Source of the DNA: Dictyobacter aurantiacus
Lineage (GTDB): Bacteria; Chloroflexota; Ktedonobacteria; Ktedonobacterales; Ktedonobacteraceae
DNA: 64,000 nucleotides
Assembly: GCF_003967515.1 (NCBI RefSeq)
Contig: NZ_BIFQ01000001.1
Location: 5,332,001 to 5,396,000, forward strand
Direction: 5' to 3'
Shown here: one piece after another, positions 1-9,323 of the stretch
How positions within the stretch are numbered: position 1 is the stretch's first letter
Layout: each line of letters begins with the position of its first letter
The notes under the pieces: generated by a model
Databases searched by the model: none
What the model saw: only the letters and a program-made list of their open reading frames with translations
What the model was told of the DNA's origin: nothing
Translations under genes and position numbers: made by a program

Positions 1-1364
1 CTGATGATTGAGAGACGGTAGACACCTGTAGTCCATCCTTTCTTGTTTGCGGGAAGCGCGATACACACGACAATAGAGCGGGACACTTCCCATGCCGTGT
101 CGTGGAGCAGCTACAGGTGGAGAGCACAAAGAAGCCGCAGGCACCCATGCAACGAGAAGTGCCCTGTGGCGAAGATGCGGAGGTCGATAGAGGCGGACAG
201 CAGAAGAAAAGGTCACATTGTAGCTACGATCCTTGAGGTCGTCAGGCCGCTTGTGGCTCCTGTGCCCCCACGGCTACAATGTTAGCCGAACGCGCGCTTT
301 ACCTGCTTTCAGGCCGCTTCAGACCAAGCGCATTCGCCTGAGCGGCCGTGGCAACATAAGGAATATAATCGTAAAGAGGCATTGTTTACATATCCTTTAT
401 GGCGATACATTCATCTTTATTATTTAGAGTATAGCATGAATTTCGATGGTTAGAAAGTCCTGTTTTCTTCAAATACGACCAGGTCCCTGCTACAGGGACC
501 TGGTCGTATTTGAAGAAAACAGGAGAAGGCTACTGCATGCGCTGCTCGTTTTTGTTGTTTATAGTCGCATTTCCTCTTATATCGATGCCAGAAAATAGTA
601 ATACATGATAAGAAAACGAATGAGTTTTATGGACACTCCTCAAATTTAATGATTTTTCGGCTTATAGTACAGATGGCCGAGAATTGAGCGATGAGATGAT
701 TGATTTTTGTACTGGCTAGATGGTATGATACATCAGGTAATAGCATCTAGCATGGGAATAAATGTGATTTTGTGGTTTTTTGGGCGATGCATTCTTTGAG
801 GAAAAGGCCCACGGGCTGGAAATTCTCCATTGCGCTTCATCGGCCTGTTCATTCGGGTATGTAGATAGGTTGGGAGTAGGGATGGGACAGCCGGTGCCAT
901 ATTTTATGCACGCGTTGCGTGGCCGACAAGATGTGAAACGTCTTATTCTTCTTACGTTCTTAACCTGAGCCATACCACAATAGTACTATCCAGGCGTTAT
1001 GCATGCCTGGCCTGCCCATTTTATCCTCTGCTGGTTGTTTGTTAACGTGCCCGGTCATTATCAGACATGGTCGCCAGATCGCTGGATGCGCAGCTAACAA
1101 TGTTGTGCTGATTGCCGACGGCAGACGCTGTACAGGCCGATTCATTCACCTGATACATTTTCACGATACGTGAATAGAAAGGAAGAGTGTCAGCACGAGG
1201 ATTGTGTTGTGAGAACCTAACCTCGGCCGACACCGCGTTCTTATGCAAAGCATACCATTGACAATATTGACAGTCAAGAAAGGCAAATCGTGTGTAGTAA
1301 CACATCTGTCATTACCTCCTGAGCTCGCGCGTTGTTTTTGCTATCAGATGGGAGGAGGGTGCCA
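1..1364. other. Gene-free leader region
   Basis: No open frame here has a ribosome binding site or a protein that looks real; the short frames overlap on both strands. The only clear structure is the long hairpin at 458-524. The 3' part lies directly upstream of the winged-helix gene that starts at 1365 and presumably holds its promoter, but I could not pick one out with confidence. Confidence 0.5.
458..524. repeat. Perfect 32-bp inverted repeat hairpin
   Basis: Two perfectly complementary 32-nt arms (458-489 and 493-524) are separated by a 3-nt loop. The arms contain the motif ACCAGGTCCCTG and its complement. No gene ends close by, so a terminator role is not obvious. It could be a terminator of a gene lost from the left, or a small palindromic mobile element. 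Confidence 0.8.
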
Positions 1365-3389
1365 GTGAAGTCAAGATGTGTCACTGAAGATAAAGAGGCG
1401 TTGAGCTACAATCATCCTCAGCCCGCGCCGGACTGGCGGAAGCGCGCCGATCGGCCTATCGAGGCGATCGATACCCTGCGCTTCCTGCGCCTGATCGAGA
1501 CGCTCTACCACAAAACCAGCATTAGCGAATGGGGCATGGCCTTTGTGCGCTGGATCGTGTTCGTGGGGGAGCACATCCGGCCCGCCACCTGCTATAAGCT
1601 GGCCGACGTGGCCGAGCACTTTCACCTCTCCGAACGTCAGACGTGGCGCAACCTGCAGGCGCTCAAGAAGAGCGGGTTGCTGCATATGACTCCCTGCTTT
1701 GACGAAAATGGCAAAAAGACAAAGTACCGTTGCTATGACTGCACGCCATTCCTCAACGCTATCGCGGCCCTGATTCGAGAACATCTCCGATCAGGGTCGC
1801 CGGAGGACACCTGCGCCTGTCACAGCACAATCCCTGTCGCGACATCTCTGTCATCCTGTCCCCTTGATGATTATGCAAGAGCGGCCACTTCTCCATTAGC
1901 CGCGGACAAAAATGTCTCACCTGCCGACGTTTTGGACGACACAAATGTCCCACGCGCCGATATTCTGGTGGACACATCTGTCCCAAATGCTGATGTTGCG
2001 GAAGCGATGACCGGATCACCTATGACATCGGTGTCTATGACAGAAGACTACACGACCGGGTTGCGGGACAGATGTGTCACAACTGAGGCATCCGTTGCTA
2101 CCATGTCCGAGACATCTATGACATCGCGTTTAACAGCCTCTGAGGACGCCCCTGAAGCCGCTTTGCCTGTTTTACACGCGGATGGAGATGGTGACGCGAA
2201 TGTCTCATCGATCGATGCTCAGATGGATGGAACGGATGTGTCCGCGCCATTTTTGAGCTCAGATCGGCCCGATATGTCATGGATGTCAATTTTTTGCGCG
2301 CTTTCGAATTCGAATTCGAGTAATAAATATAATAATAACTATAATAATATTACTATCTCGAACTCGAATTCGAAAGACACCCATGCCCAGGAAGCCGAAT
2401 GTGTCAGTGATTGTGTCCTTCCACCGGGCTTCTTCTCCTCCAGCACGACCGATGGCGTGGTATGTGATGCTCAAGTCTGCCAGCATGGGGAATGTCCTGC
2501 CTCAGCGGCCGCCTGCCTTGCCAGAGCCAGCGAACGGATAATCGCTGAGAGCCAGCGAGCGAGCTATGAGATGCTGGAGAGATGCGCCGCGCCAGCAGGT
2601 GAGCAGGGCTGCGCCAGCGAGCGAACGGCGAAAGATACTGGCAGGCGGCTCGGGAGCGCCAGGGCCAGGGAGCGCGAACGCATCAACGCCGTGCTGGCCG
2701 AGAGCCGAGCGGCCAGCGACGCCGTGCTGGGCATCCAGGCGAAGGCAACCATCCACCGCATCGCCCGCGAATTCAACGACATGGCTCTCCACGCCTCGTG
2801 CGGACAGACCACCACGCTCTATCGCCACCTGCTGCGCATCAACGAGGTCGAGGACCAGTATACGCTGACCGATCCCGACCTGTTCCTGAGCGAGATGATG
2901 CAGGAGACCTACGAGCGGCTGCGCGAAATTCAGTTCAGGCGCACCGACTGCAATCAGCGCCCCAACGGCATGCCGCTGTTCTTCACCGACCTGCGTGGCC
3001 AGGTGGTGAATATGGTCGAACACATCCAGCAGCTGCGTCAGCAGGAGGCGGAGGCTGGCCCCCAGATGGAAGAGCCGCGCGATGGGCAGCAGATCATGCC
3101 GGACTGGAAGCCCGAGCGGCCCCTGCGCAGCGTCGATGATCCGCTGTCGAGCGCCGATAACCATCGCCTGCTGGATTACGTGCATGGCATCCCCCTGGAG
3201 GATCCGCGTGAGCTGGTGGATCATGCGCGTCGCCTGAAGGTAGTCATGAGCGAGGAAGAGGCTGGCCAGATTCTGGCCGGGATCGCCTCGGACCATCTGC
3301 GTGATTTGATTGCGCAGGCGGTCAGGCAGGAGCTGTACTACGAGATCAAGGCCAGCTGGGTGGCGCAGCCCGGCTATGGCGTGAGGTAG
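1365..3389 (+). CDS. Winged-helix DNA-binding protein, possible replication initiator
   Basis: A 674-residue protein of unproven function. Residues ~25-150 form a predicted winged helix-turn-helix: KLADVAEHFHLSERQTWRNL is a recognisable HTH followed by a wing. Residues ~165-330 are low-complexity and contain an 11-residue repeat (DTxVPxADxLx, three times) and an Asn/Ser-rich patch. The C-terminal ~250 residues are Arg/Glu-rich and helical. The GTG at 1365 is chosen because GGAGG lies 6 nt upstream; a TTG at 1332 has no binding site. The HTH layout, the intragenic iteron-like repeats and the AT-rich inverted repeat recall plasmid-type replication initiators, and a DnaQ-like exonuclease follows on the same strand. 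That role is inference. A plain transcription regulator is the alternative. Confidence 0.6.
   Translation: MKSRCVTEDKEALSYNHPQPAPDWRKRADRPIEAIDTLRFLRLIETLYHKTSISEWGMAFVRWIVFVGEHIRPATCYKLADVAEHFHLSERQTWRNLQALKKSGLLHMTPCFDENGKKTKYRCYDCTPFLNAIAALIREHLRSGSPEDTCACHSTIPVATSLSSCPLDDYARAATSPLAADKNVSPADVLDDTNVPRADILVDTSVPNADVAEAMTGSPMTSVSMTEDYTTGLRDRCVTTEASVATMSETSMTSRLTASEDAPEAALPVLHADGDGDANVSSIDAQMDGTDVSAPFLSSDRPDMSWMSIFCALSNSNSSNKYNNNYNNITISNSNSKDTHAQEAECVSDCVLPPGFFSSSTTDGVVCDAQVCQHGECPASAAACLARASERIIAESQRASYEMLERCAAPAGEQGCASERTAKDTGRRLGSARARERERINAVLAESRAASDAVLGIQAKATIHRIAREFNDMALHASCGQTTTLYRHLLRINEVEDQYTLTDPDLFLSEMMQETYERLREIQFRRTDCNQRPNGMPLFFTDLRGQVVNMVEHIQQLRQQEAEAGPQMEEPRDGQQIMPDWKPERPLRSVDDPLSSADNHRLLDYVHGIPLEDPRELVDHARRLKVVMSEEEAGQILAGIASDHLRDLIAQAVRQELYYEIKASWVAQPGYGVR
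1905..2003 (+). repeat. Three iteron-like 33-bp direct repeats inside CDS
   Basis: Three consecutive 33-bp units each begin with a GACA-N4-TGTC-like dyad (for example GACACAAATGTCCC) and encode an 11-residue peptide repeat. Further TGTC/GACA half-sites surround them between about 1815 and 2240. They could be protein-binding iterons or simply a repeated peptide linker. Confidence 0.55.
2301..2376. repeat. AT-rich segment framed by 20-bp inverted repeat
   Basis: The arms at 2301-2320 and 2357-2376 are inverted complements with one mismatch (19 of 20), built from TTCGAATTCGA motifs. They frame 36 bp that is almost pure A/T (2321-2356) and encodes an Asn-rich patch. In an otherwise GC-rich gene this is a strong local anomaly. 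It resembles a DNA-unwinding element or a hairpin recombination site. Confidence 0.7.
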
Positions 3390-3434
3390 TGTGCCCTGAT
3401 GATGATGTGTGGTAGGTAGAGAGGATGATGTGAG

Positions 3435-4016
3435 ATGACCACCCAATATGTGACCCCTATCTCCGAGGCGTTTCCGCTCTGGTGCCAGAGCCTGTTGCAG
3501 CGCTCGGACTGGGTGATACTGGACACTGAAACGCTTGAGTTCGCCGGCCGTAGTTCCGAAGCGATCGCCATCGCGGTCCTTGATTCCCAAGGGCGCACGC
3601 TGTATGATCGCCTGTTCAATCCCTTCGTCCTGAGGGCGCGTGACCTGAGCGTTGTAGACCCCTATGAGCGCACCATCTTCACGGCCCGCTGGAACGAGCT
3701 GGAGGATGTGCTGTACGGGAGGCTGATCATCAGCTATGGCGCGGTCTACAACTCGCAGGTCCTGGTGCGCACGGCGGCCCTGCGCCAGATCGAGATGAGC
3801 AGCTATTGCTGGCAGTGCGTGATGAACGCTTATGCCGAGTACCGGGCCGAACCGGGACGCCGCTCGGGCTCGTTTCACTGGCAGTGCCTGGCTGATGCCT
3901 GCCTGCAGCTGCGCATCAAGCGCCCCATCCATGGCTCACAGGCGCTGGCCGATGCCCGGGCGACCTGGCAGCTTATCCGTGCCTGCGCGCGCCTGTGCCC
4001 GTCCATAGAACGTTGA
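3435..4016 (+). CDS. DnaQ-like 3'-5' exonuclease
   Basis: A 193-residue single-domain protein of the DEDD exonuclease fold. The first acidic motif is WVILDTET near residue 32 (D-x-E pair). The last motif is the H-x5-D block SQALADARATW near residue 175. Such stand-alone DnaQ-like proteins remove 3' nucleotides from DNA or RNA. The ATG at 3435 follows GAGAGGATGATGTGAG. It lies 45 nt after the winged-helix gene on the same strand, so the two may be co-transcribed, consistent with a shared DNA-metabolism role (inference). The middle acidic residue cannot be assigned with certainty by eye. Confidence 0.75.
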   Translation: MTTQYVTPISEAFPLWCQSLLQRSDWVILDTETLEFAGRSSEAIAIAVLDSQGRTLYDRLFNPFVLRARDLSVVDPYERTIFTARWNELEDVLYGRLIISYGAVYNSQVLVRTAALRQIEMSSYCWQCVMNAYAEYRAEPGRRSGSFHWQCLADACLQLRIKRPIHGSQALADARATWQLIRACARLCPSIER

Positions 4017-4025
4017 CCCGCGCGG

Positions 4026-5627
4026 CTACCGGTTCATCAGCCGCCGCACCAGGACGGCGATCAGCACGCTCTCGATAACGAGTCCGGCCAGCGCTTCAGC
4101 TGCCATGATCCACAGGCGTAGACGAGAGGGATGCGTGGCATCCTCCCAGAAGACGCGCCCGTGAAAGGCCGTAACACTGATCAAGGCCGCGTCGAGCAGG
4201 GTCAGGTGGGGCGCTGAGAAGCTGCCGATCACAAAATAGGCCAGGGTGCTGCTCAGGATGATGAGCGCGTAGGCCGCGAGCAGCCTCCATGGGCGATAGC
4301 CATAGCCCGCCAGCAGATCGAGCAGCAGCGAGCAGAACCAGGCACCGTAGGTGTGGTGCCGCCAGTAGAGTTCGCGCTGCAGCTGGTGAGCGGCGTAGGC
4401 GAAACGGGCGCTGTCCTCATCGAGTCCCTGCTGTTTGAGGACCAGGGTCAATTGGCGGTAGGAGCGCAGCGCTTCCTGGCTGTTAGCGGAATGTTGCCGG
4501 AGCGACGTGGCCTCACTAGCCTCTCGCATGCTACCACGTGTCCCGTGCGCGTTCTTGTCGCGAGTCATCGTGCTCCAGTCTATGCGGCTCAACACGACGT
4601 CCCCCCAGGAGATGTCCACCAGCGAGGCGCGCTGATAACCGGAACCCGTCAGTTCGATGTCGGTGAGCTGCGTCTGACGATCCAGGGTGGCCGCATTCAT
4701 GGTTGCGCCTGCCAGGTGGGCCCGGCTGAGATCGGCACCCTTCAGGCTCGCTCGGGTCAGATCAGACCCCTCAAGGTGCGCGCCGCGCATGTAGGCGCCT
4801 TTGAGGCTGGCCTGGCGCAGATTGGCGCCCATTGCATAGATCAGGCTAAGATCGGCCTCGTCCAGCCGAGCGCGTTGCAGCGTGACTTCCTGCATTTCGG
4901 CGTCGTGCAGATAGGCGCCGGTGAGGGTAGCGTGGCTCAGCTCAACTTGCTGCAGCGATGCCTTGCGCAGGTTACTGTTACGTAGATTGGCCCGCGTCAT
5001 CTCCGCGCCCTGCAACGATGCCTCGCTGAAATCGGCCCGCTCCGCCTGTGCGTCCTGCCATGAACTTCCTATAGCCTGTATCTTGCGCAGGTCGGCCTGC
5101 CGCAACGAGGCTTTATCGAAGTATGCCCCCTGCGCATGTGCTTCGCTGAGATCGGCCTCATCCAGACAGGCACCGCGCAATCTGGCATGCTGTATATTGA
5201 CGCGGTTCAATACGGCGCCTTCAAGTTGCGCCTGTGATAGATCGGCGCCCTCCAAATTAGCGCGGGCCCAGTCCCGCTGCTGGGCGGTGGCCTGTGTCCA
5301 CTCATCCCACCGCAGCGCGCCACGCATGCCTGTCAGCGGCAAGGCATGCAGATCGGCACGTCGTAGATCGGCGGCGCGCAGATCGATCCCATACGGACCT
5401 CCTGACTGATTCCGCTGCTCCTGTTGGGCCAGCAGCCATTCCACATCCGCTCGGTTGAGTGAAACATCTTTGAAGGGATAGAGCCCCCGTTCGATATCAG
5501 TTTCTCGTTCCAGGCACGCGTTGAGCTCTACCTGCCTCTGCGCGTCAATCTCCGCCTCTGTGCGCCACTCCTGGCCCCGTGTCTGCCAGTGTGCGCGCCA
5601 TTCATCTGCCGTGCGCGAAATCGCCAC
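4026..5627 (-). CDS. Pentapeptide-repeat membrane protein
   Basis: A 533-residue protein. Residues ~90-350 are a long run of A(D/N)LxxA pentapeptides (for example GADLSRAHLAGA), which fold into a right-handed quadrilateral beta-helix. The last ~130 residues hold two to three hydrophobic helices, with LLDLLAGYGYRPWRLLAAYA and an aromatic loop FHGRVFWEDATH that resemble ion-channel-like tails seen on some bacterial pentapeptide proteins. The GTG at 5627 has AGGGGAG 5 nt upstream; a TTG at 5651 is abutted by its putative site. It converges with the exonuclease gene, only 9 nt away. Function is unknown. A membrane-anchored scaffold or channel is likely. Confidence 0.8.
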   Translation of the reverse strand: MAISRTADEWRAHWQTRGQEWRTEAEIDAQRQVELNACLERETDIERGLYPFKDVSLNRADVEWLLAQQEQRNQSGGPYGIDLRAADLRRADLHALPLTGMRGALRWDEWTQATAQQRDWARANLEGADLSQAQLEGAVLNRVNIQHARLRGACLDEADLSEAHAQGAYFDKASLRQADLRKIQAIGSSWQDAQAERADFSEASLQGAEMTRANLRNSNLRKASLQQVELSHATLTGAYLHDAEMQEVTLQRARLDEADLSLIYAMGANLRQASLKGAYMRGAHLEGSDLTRASLKGADLSRAHLAGATMNAATLDRQTQLTDIELTGSGYQRASLVDISWGDVVLSRIDWSTMTRDKNAHGTRGSMREASEATSLRQHSANSQEALRSYRQLTLVLKQQGLDEDSARFAYAAHQLQRELYWRHHTYGAWFCSLLLDLLAGYGYRPWRLLAAYALIILSSTLAYFVIGSFSAPHLTLLDAALISVTAFHGRVFWEDATHPSRLRLWIMAAEALAGLVIESVLIAVLVRRLMNR

Positions 5628-5878
5628 GTCATCTCCCCTTTGCTGTTTCAACTCCCGGAGGCATACACAATTACCGCCTTCCCTATCAGTTTACGTTGGC
5701 TGTCGTAACTTTTACCATATGTATGTGTTGAGGACGGCGTGTTTCCCGCCATCATAATGTGGTAGTACAAAAAGGTACGCATTTCAAACCTTTCTGCATC
5801 GATCATCGAGGATATTTTATCTTTTATGCTTCGTCGCGTCTATTCTTAAAAAAGGCTAGTTTTGAAGGAGTTATTTCT

Positions 5879-6088
5879 ATGGAGCAATGGGAGTATCTGC
5901 ACGTCGGCTTCGCGACTACCGAGGTAGAAGAGGCGACCAGACGTTATGGCATGGAAGGCTGGGAACTGGCCAGCCTGGTGGTGATTCGCTATCGCCAGGA
6001 TATCACGTCTATGCTGGTCCATGCCTACGAGGCGGATCGGTTCGCCGCCGTCTTCAAGCGCCGCATCGCCTCCTTCGAGAAGATATGA
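5879..6088 (+). CDS. DUF4177-like small protein
   Basis: A 69-residue protein beginning MEQWEYLHVGF with the core YGMEGWELASLV and the ending FAAVFKRRI. The pattern (WEY near the N-terminus, GxxGWEL in the middle, FKR at the end) is typical of the DUF4177 family. The function of that family is unknown. AAGGAG precedes the ATG at 5879 by 8 nt. A longer in-frame opening at 5759 lacks a binding site. The gene is single and ends at a strong terminator. Confidence 0.8.
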   Translation: MEQWEYLHVGFATTEVEEATRRYGMEGWELASLVVIRYRQDITSMLVHAYEADRFAAVFKRRIASFEKI

Positions 6089-6095
6089 GGTTACG

Positions 6096-6147
6096 TACAA
6101 AGAAGAGAAGCAATGCTCTTTTTCAGGCATTGCTTCTCTTCTTTGTA
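6096..6147. terminator. Bidirectional hairpin terminator
   Basis: Perfect 21-bp arms at 6096-6116 and 6127-6147 with a 10-nt loop rich in T. It sits between the convergent DUF4177-like gene and the membrane protein gene at 6175-6543. Confidence 0.85.
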
Positions 6148-6174
6148 TATGCTACGAGTTGTCCTTTGTAATGA

Positions 6175-6543
6175 TCACGTGCGGAAGGCGGCGCGCACAT
6201 TGCGGTCGGCGAACAGGTAGATCAGGACCGCGAGGGCGATAATGGTCTGTATCACTGCCGCAGCACTAACGTTGCCGGTGACCAGTGAGATGATGCCAGA
6301 AATCAGGTTGATGGCCTCTAGCACCACGGTAACCCAGAAGGCCCAGGGTTTCAGCGTCCAGAGTCCCCATGCCAGAACCAGGGCGATTATACCCAGGACG
6401 ATAGGGATGATAGCCGCTACTGTGCTGACGTTCAGAAGGAAAATACCGCCCAGAATCTCAAGCACGCCACCGATTGCTTGTAGGATCGCAATGATTGTAA
6501 CCCCAACTGGTCGTTGCCGGGGCGCCAGAGTATTGTTTACCAT
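6175..6543 (-). CDS. Four-helix integral membrane protein
   Basis: A 122-residue protein with four predicted transmembrane helices, starting PVGVTIIAILQAIGGVLEIL and including the loop WTLKPWAFWVT. The layout resembles small DUF2127-like membrane proteins; the assignment is by eye. RBS AGAGGGG lies 7 nt before the ATG at 6543. The gene is single and faces away from the MarR regulator at 6797. No function can be assigned. Confidence 0.7.
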   Translation of the reverse strand: MVNNTLAPRQRPVGVTIIAILQAIGGVLEILGGIFLLNVSTVAAIIPIVLGIIALVLAWGLWTLKPWAFWVTVVLEAINLISGIISLVTGNVSAAAVIQTIIALAVLIYLFADRNVRAAFRT

Positions 6544-6796
6544 AACGTTACCCCTCTTTCAAAAGATCAACATAAGAAAAAGCATAGTGTACATTATATA
6601 GATGCGTATATCTCTTCTGGATTGATTACGGCTGATATAAAGGAAAAGATTCAGCCTCTTTTTCTTATAGTTGTAAGGCTTCGTATCGCTGGCTGAGGCT
6701 GTGATAGAATGGGGGTTGGCAAGGTAGTATCTGCACTGGCCCCTCCCCGCTTTCAGAAGGTAGTGGCTGTGTCTGCATTATCTGTGGAGGATCGTT

Positions 6797-7288
6797 ATGT
6801 CAGGTCAGCGCGCTTCTGATCAGTCGAAGCGAGAGCAACTTATCGCCGCTGTGCTGCGGGCGAGCCGTGAGAGCAGTACCATCGCCGTCTTTTTTCATGC
6901 CAGCATGGCTGATCGTATGGGGCTGGGGGCGACGGAAGAGAAGACGCTCTCGCTGCTCGGACGTTTGGGGTCCATGACGGCGGGCGAGATCGCGTCTCAG
7001 ACTGGCCTGACGACCCCTTCGGTTACCAGTCTGCTCGATCGTCTGGAAGGCAAGGGCATGGTGCGGCGCGTGCGCGATCCCCATGACCGGCGCCGCGTGA
7101 TTGTGGAGCCCGATCCTGAGCGCATGGAGGAGCTCAACCGCATGTTCTACTCGGTGCAAGAGACCTTCCAGGACCTGTTGTCCGCCTATAGCGATGAGCA
7201 GCTTGAGGCCATCGCGGATTTCTTGACCCGTTCCGTCCAGAGTTCTCAGGAGCTTATCGCTGCGCTGCGGAAAAAGGATGAGGACTGA
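6797..7288 (+). CDS. MarR family transcriptional regulator
   Basis: A 163-residue dimeric winged-helix repressor. Residues ~55-110 hold the recognition helix region (MTAGEIASQTGLTTPSVTSL) and the wing DPHDRRRVIV, the DxRxR signature of MarR proteins. GGAGG lies 7 nt before the ATG at 6797. The usual ligands of the family are small phenolics or oxidants. The target is unclear because the next gene is convergent and no efflux or enzyme gene is attached. Autoregulation is likely. Confidence 0.9.
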   Translation: MSGQRASDQSKREQLIAAVLRASRESSTIAVFFHASMADRMGLGATEEKTLSLLGRLGSMTAGEIASQTGLTTPSVTSLLDRLEGKGMVRRVRDPHDRRRVIVEPDPERMEELNRMFYSVQETFQDLLSAYSDEQLEAIADFLTRSVQSSQELIAALRKKDED

Positions 7289-7293
7289 CCTTT

Positions 7294-8052
7294 CTATTTG
7301 ACGAGCCGGGCCTGATACTCTTGAATGGCTTCACGAGCTCTCGGCAGGCTTGTGCCGGTGCAGTCGCGATAGTAGCGGATGGCGAGCAGGCTGTAGCCGG
7401 CGCGCAGCAGGAAATCGAGCGCCAGGGGATCAGGATCGCGTTCGCCTTGTTCAAGAGGAGCGACATCGCTCCTCTCTATCATCTGCTCGATCTGCTGGAT
7501 GACGGCCTGCGCGGCCTCGGGTCCCGCGCCCGTGCAGTTGCGGAAGTAGAGCTCGGCATCCCGACGACTGTGCGCCTGTAGCAGAAGATACATCACCATC
7601 GGATCGGCATGGGCTGTGACCGCAGGCTCGTGCTCGCTTGATTGAGCGCCATACATGGCGGCGAGCTCCCTGACGGATCGGGTGGCCTCGTGCCAGCTAG
7701 CCCCCTCTTGCTCGTGGTAGATCGCGATGGCGCGCTGCTCCAGCACGGAGAGCAGGGATGCCTGGGGCCGCGCCAGCGTCTCGACCAGTGCCGCTTGCAC
7801 CGGCCGGAAGGCTGCGATGAGGCCTTGCCGCTGCTCCCGCGCCTGGCTGATCTGCTGGTAGAGTAGTGGCGAGCGCTCCATCTGGATCGTCGGCATACGA
7901 TATGTCGGCCTGCCGGAGCCCGGTCGCGCATCCCCATGCCAGGTCTCATCCATCTGTTGCTTTGCCCGGCGCTGGCTGTAGCGCGACCCCAGGTAAGCGG
8001 GCGCGAAAATAAGCACGAACACAATCAGCAACCAGATCCATATAGTATCCAT
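7294..8052 (-). CDS. Membrane-anchored protein with two L7/L12-like modules
   Basis: A 252-residue protein. Residues 2-22 form one N-terminal transmembrane helix, followed by a cytosolic region. Two related modules near the C-terminus read LYFRNCTGAGPEAAQAVI (~170-187) and IRYYRDCTGTSLPRAREAI (~225-243). They resemble the helix-turn motif of the ribosomal L7/L12 C-terminal domain (IKLYREATGLGLKEAKEAV type), where the loop binds translation factors. The ATG at 8052 has GGGAGG 10 nt upstream. A longer reading to 8199 has no site. It converges with MarR 5 nt away. Function is unknown; a protein-interaction role is the best inference. Confidence 0.65.
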   Translation of the reverse strand: MDTIWIWLLIVFVLIFAPAYLGSRYSQRRAKQQMDETWHGDARPGSGRPTYRMPTIQMERSPLLYQQISQAREQRQGLIAAFRPVQAALVETLARPQASLLSVLEQRAIAIYHEQEGASWHEATRSVRELAAMYGAQSSEHEPAVTAHADPMVMYLLLQAHSRRDAELYFRNCTGAGPEAAQAVIQQIEQMIERSDVAPLEQGERDPDPLALDFLLRAGYSLLAIRYYRDCTGTSLPRAREAIQEYQARLVK

Positions 8053-8278
8053 GAACCCGCATCCTCCCTGAGCGATCGATGGTAACGTATTCTTATAGTT
8101 ATGGTCTACACATAAAGTATCGAAGCCTCTACTAAAATAGACGAGCAGGCGAAGAAGATTTAGCCGCCATGTGTCCATTCTTGACGCGCTGGCATACATC
8201 CTATATCCTTAAAAATGTTGAGATTGGCCCTCAAAGAGGATTCCTGATTGGAATTGAATTACATGTGGAGGTGGAAGC

Positions 8279-9262
8279 ATGTATCATCCGACCAGTCGTG
8301 TGCTGGCGGTGCTTGAGCTGCTGCAGGCGCGGCCGTCGATTACAGGTCCGGAGCTGGCGGCGCGTTTAGAGATGGATGTGCGCACCATTCGGCGCTACAT
8401 CATGCACCTGCAGGATGTGGGTATCCCGGTCGAGTCGAACATCGGCCGCCACGGTGGCTACCGGCTGCGTCCCGGTTTTAAGCTGCCGCCGCTGCTCTTT
8501 ACGGAGGAGGAGGCCACAGCCATTATGCTGGGCCTGCTCGGCACGTCCTGGTTGGAGATCGGTCAGTCGGCGGTGGCCGTGGAGGGGGCGCTGGCCAAGG
8601 TGTCGCGCGTGCTGCCGCTGCGGGCCCGCGACCGTCTGCAGGCTATCTCTTCCCACCTCTTCTTCTTCTCGCCGCAGCAGGATGGACGACCCGATGTGTC
8701 GCTGCTGATCACCCTGAGCGAGGCGGTGGGTCAACGACAGCGCATCTTCCTGGAGTATCGTTCCACGCGTGATCAGAGTACAGAGCGCAAGGTCGAGCCC
8801 TATGGGATCGTGGGCTGGGACGGTCGCTGGTACCTGGTTGGCTACTGCTGCCTGCGCCAGGATATGCGCACGTTCCGGCTCGACCGCATTCAGCGGGTCG
8901 AGCCGCTGGACGAGCCGTTTGAGCGCGAGGAGGAGTTTGACTGCCGGGCCTATGTGGCGAAGCAGTATACCGCTGGCACGCAGGCGCGCTACCGCATCCG
9001 GATCGAATTTCAGACCTCGCTCTACACGCTGCAGCAGCGTATCCCCTCGACTTATGGTACACTGACGCCTACCGCTAATGGTGTGATGTTCGAGTGCCAG
9101 TACGATCATCTAGAAGGTCAGGCGCGCTACCTGATGTCGCTCAACCTGCCCTTTGTCATTCATGAGCCACCTGAGCTGCGTGACACCTTCAGGCAGCTGG
9201 CTGCCCAGATGCTCCAGCTCGCCGATGCCGTGCCTCCATCCGCTTCTCCCACAGATGGTTGA
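8279..9262 (+). CDS. WYL-domain transcriptional regulator (YafY/PafC type)
   Basis: A 327-residue regulator. Residues 1-60 are an HTH_11-type winged helix (PSITGPELAARLEMDVRTIR). Residues ~145-220 are a WYL domain with the core VEPYGIVGWDGRWYLVGYC and the basic tail TFRLDRIQRV. WYL domains sense nucleic acid fragments or other ligands in DNA-damage and defence regulators. The C-terminal ~100 residues form the WCX extension. GGAGG lies 8 nt before the ATG at 8279. It is followed by lspA on the same strand with a 61-nt gap, which may be coincidental. Confidence 0.9.
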   Translation: MYHPTSRVLAVLELLQARPSITGPELAARLEMDVRTIRRYIMHLQDVGIPVESNIGRHGGYRLRPGFKLPPLLFTEEEATAIMLGLLGTSWLEIGQSAVAVEGALAKVSRVLPLRARDRLQAISSHLFFFSPQQDGRPDVSLLITLSEAVGQRQRIFLEYRSTRDQSTERKVEPYGIVGWDGRWYLVGYCCLRQDMRTFRLDRIQRVEPLDEPFEREEEFDCRAYVAKQYTAGTQARYRIRIEFQTSLYTLQQRIPSTYGTLTPTANGVMFECQYDHLEGQARYLMSLNLPFVIHEPPELRDTFRQLAAQMLQLADAVPPSASPTDG

Positions 9263-9323
9263 TTGCATTTCAGCTGTGCCTGTGATAAAAGATAGATATA
9301 TTATGATGAGTGGATGGAGCGCC

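Noticed and set aside
1..427. Short frames at 43-285 and 233-427
   Set aside because: They have no ribosome site, unusual composition and no recognisable motif.
2502..3932. 476-codon frame on the minus strand
   Set aside because: It is antisense to the winged-helix and exonuclease genes, has no ribosome site, and its protein is low-complexity without motifs. It mirrors codon use of the real genes.
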